A program made the translations under genes and the position numbers. From DASWNP01 sp035537095 (GTDB lineage Bacteria; Acidobacteriota; Blastocatellia; Pyrinomonadales; Pyrinomonadaceae), in NCBI GenBank assembly GCA_035537095.1, contig DATLMV010000048.1, forward strand, positions 1 through 13,777: a DNA stretch of 13,777 nt. The letters are read 5' to 3'. The notes below the pieces were generated by a model that did not search any database, was not told where the DNA came from, and saw only the letters and a list, made by a program, of their open reading frames with translations. Positions 12,234-13,777 of this stretch are shown one piece after another (position 1 is the stretch's first letter; every line of letters begins with the position of its first letter).

Positions 12234-13538
12234 CTACTGTTCAATCTCTGTCTCGGGAGCGGCGACGGAATCCCGGATGCGTTCGATGTCTGCACCGAGC
12301 GAGCGGAGTTTGGATTCGATCTTTTCGTAGCCCCGATCAATGTGATAGACGCGCTCGATGATGGTTTCGCCGCGTGCGGCGAGTCCGGCGAGGACGAGCG
12401 AGGCGGAGGCGCGCAGGTCGGACGCCTGCACGCGCGCGCCCATCAACTCGGTCGGCCCTTCGACGACCGCCGTGCGGCTGCCAATCTCAATGCGCGCGCC
12501 CATCCGCTGCATCTCGGAGGCGTGCATAAAGCGGTTCTCGAAGATCATCTCGGTGATGGCGGCGCGTCCTTCGGCCTGCGTCATCAGGGCCATGTACTGC
12601 GCCTGCATGTCGGTCGGGAAACGCGGGTAAGGTTCGGTCGTGATGTCGCGCGCCGTCAGACCCTTGCCGGAGCGACGCACGTAGAGCGTGCTCTGGTTGA
12701 CCTCCTCAATCTCGACACCGGCCTCGCGCAGTTTGGCAATCACGATAGCGGAGTGTTCCGGTTGGCAGTCTTTCAACTCCAACTCGCCGCCCGTGATGGC
12801 GGCGGCGACGAGAAACGTGCCGGTCTCGATGCGGTCGGGGATAATCGTGTGCTCCGCGCCGCCGAGAGATTCGACGCCCTCAATCGTCAGCGTCGGCGAG
12901 CCCGCGCCGCGCACGCGCCCGCCCATCCGGTTCAAGAGTTCGGCGAGGTCGCTGATTTCGGGTTCGCGCGCCGCGTTGTGGATGACGGTGCGCCCGCGCG
13001 CGAGGGCGGCGGCCATCATCAGATTCTCCGTGCCGGTGACGGTCACTTTGTCGAGACGCACTTCCGCGCCCACCAGACGCCCGCCGCGCGGCGCGCGCGC
13101 CACCACATCGCCCGCTTCGAGACTCACCTCTGCGCCCAATACCTTCAAGCCTTCCAGATGCAGATCAATCGGACGCGTGCCGATGGCGCAGCCGCCCGGC
13201 AGGGAGACTTTCGCCTTGCCGAAGCGCGCGAGCAGCGGCCCGAGGACGAGCACGGAGGCGCGCATCGTCTTGACCAAATCATAGGGCGCTTCAAAGAGTT
13301 CGATATTGGCGGCGGTGATTTTGTGCGTCCGCAGTTCGGGCGTCAGCACGGTCGCGCCGAGGTCTTCGAGCAGACGCCTCTGCGTGATGATGTCGCGCAC
13401 GTACGGCGCGTTGTGCAGCGTCACGGTCTCCGGCGTCAGCAGCGCGGCGGCCATACACGGCAGAGCGGAATTCTTCGCGCCGCTGATCGAGATTCGCCCC
13501 TTGATTGCGCGCCCGCCGTTGATGCGAAATTTGTCCAT
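12234..13538 (-). CDS. murA: UDP-N-acetylglucosamine 1-carboxyvinyltransferase (MurA)
   Basis: Cytoplasmic enzyme of 434 residues that transfers enolpyruvate from phosphoenolpyruvate to UDP-GlcNAc, the first committed step of peptidoglycan synthesis. Motifs are GAKNSALP (20-27, with K22 and N23 for substrate binding) and PGGCAIGTRPIDLH (114-127) with the catalytic C117, the residue attacked by fosfomycin; a cysteine here predicts sensitivity. RFPTDMQAQ carries the conserved aspartate of the catalytic region. Length is close to the usual 420, with a short acidic tail. ATG 13538 gives the normal MurA beginning (MDKFRINGG), though no ribosome binding site is seen. It precedes the HIT gene in a likely two-gene unit. 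Confidence 0.97.
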   Translation of the reverse strand: MDKFRINGGRAIKGRISISGAKNSALPCMAAALLTPETVTLHNAPYVRDIITQRRLLEDLGATVLTPELRTHKITAANIELFEAPYDLVKTMRASVLVLGPLLARFGKAKVSLPGGCAIGTRPIDLHLEGLKVLGAEVSLEAGDVVARAPRGGRLVGAEVRLDKVTVTGTENLMMAAALARGRTVIHNAAREPEISDLAELLNRMGGRVRGAGSPTLTIEGVESLGGAEHTIIPDRIETGTFLVAAAITGGELELKDCQPEHSAIVIAKLREAGVEIEEVNQSTLYVRRSGKGLTARDITTEPYPRFPTDMQAQYMALMTQAEGRAAITEMIFENRFMHASEMQRMGARIEIGSRTAVVEGPTELMGARVQASDLRASASLVLAGLAARGETIIERVYHIDRGYEKIESKLRSLGADIERIRDSVAAPETEIEQ

Positions 13539-13582
13539 AGACCGCTTTGGGGAGGCAGAAATTAAAAGGTAAAAGGCACAGG

Positions 13583-13612
13583 ATAATAAGCGTTTTTCGA
13601 CGCAACTGGCAA
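13583..13612 (-). promoter_or_regulatory. Likely murA promoter
   Basis: On the minus strand TTGCCA (13612-13607) is followed after 18 bases by TATTAT (13588-13583), about 45 bases before ATG 13538. Just downstream of it, at 13561-13582, is a small purine tract (AAAAGGTAAAAGGCACAGGA) made of the same two motifs as the composite repeats. Confidence 0.5.
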
Positions 13613-13695
13613 CCGACGGAAAAACTTGCGGAGACGGCGGCCCTTAACAATCTCCGGGAAACTGAATCCCGCGACAAGCAAAGCGGAATTGAACA

Positions 13696-13777
13696 GGGCT
13701 GGACAGGATAGACAGGATAAGAAAAGGGTCAAAGGGAAAAGGTTAAATAGGTAAAGGGGTAAAGTTACAGGGCGAAA
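13696..13777. repeat. Left half of a second composite repeat, cut by the window end
   Basis: GGACAGGATAGACAGGATAA (13705-13724) is followed by GGGTCAAAGGGAAAAGG-type units to about 13760 and beyond. The modules and their order equal those of the left half of 11655-11816. The pyrimidine arms would be expected beyond 13777 and are not visible. Confidence 0.75.

Noticed and set aside
12183..13565. Plus-strand ORF of 460 codons
   Set aside because: It is antisense to murA, which is certain; a shadow of GC-rich codon use.

Overview
The window looks like chromosomal DNA of a GC-rich Gram-negative-type bacterium. Three features suggest Acidobacteriota, possibly class Blastocatellia: a periplasmic beta-propeller histidine kinase, a YtrA-type GntR/ABC operon, and spacers full of short-period purine/pyrimidine hairpin repeats. 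That placement is inference from gene style, not from a marker gene. No phage, IS, plasmid, CRISPR, tRNA or rRNA was found, and no gene-free stretch exceeds 300 bases.

Layout. Positions 2-403 hold the 3' end of an unrecognised gene (+). Positions 635-5010 hold a two-component pair (+): a NarL/LuxR-type response regulator followed by a large sensor kinase (signal peptide, two-component-regulator propeller repeats, Y_Y_Y domain, one membrane span, HisKA_3 and HATPase). The kinase ends at a 15-bp terminator hairpin. Everything from 5293 onward is on the minus strand. Read in transcription order from the right, it starts with murA (13538-12234) and a HIT-family nucleotide hydrolase (12174-11824). 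Next comes a GntR/YtrA repressor (11551-11114) with a clear promoter and a perfect operator, then an ABC ATPase (11117-10191), an ABC-2 permease (10062-9301), a secreted alpha/beta hydrolase (9275-7920) and an SdpI-like membrane protein (7828-7487). A second minus-strand group follows, apparently with its own promoter: a [2Fe-2S] ferredoxin domain fused to an unknown N-terminal domain (7315-6296), a 185-residue protein with a C-terminal cysteine cluster (6206-5649), and an 88-residue protein (5559-5293).

How the genes work together. The regulator and kinase should form a phosphorelay sensing a periplasmic ligand. The GntR-ABC block resembles the Bacillus ytr envelope-stress operon, and it appears extended by an exported hydrolase and an SdpI-like protein. 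The ferredoxin group is an uncharacterised redox-flavoured cluster.

The most unusual property is in the spacers. Most spacers longer than about 65 bp hold a short-period repeat tract, usually folded as a long inverted repeat. Unit length is mostly 7 nt, with some of 9 or 15 nt. The unit sequence differs from spacer to spacer, yet the two arms of one hairpin share it. In all seven complete hairpins the purine-rich arm comes first. One hairpin supplies a stop codon, and another appears to supply the signal-peptide core of the kinase.
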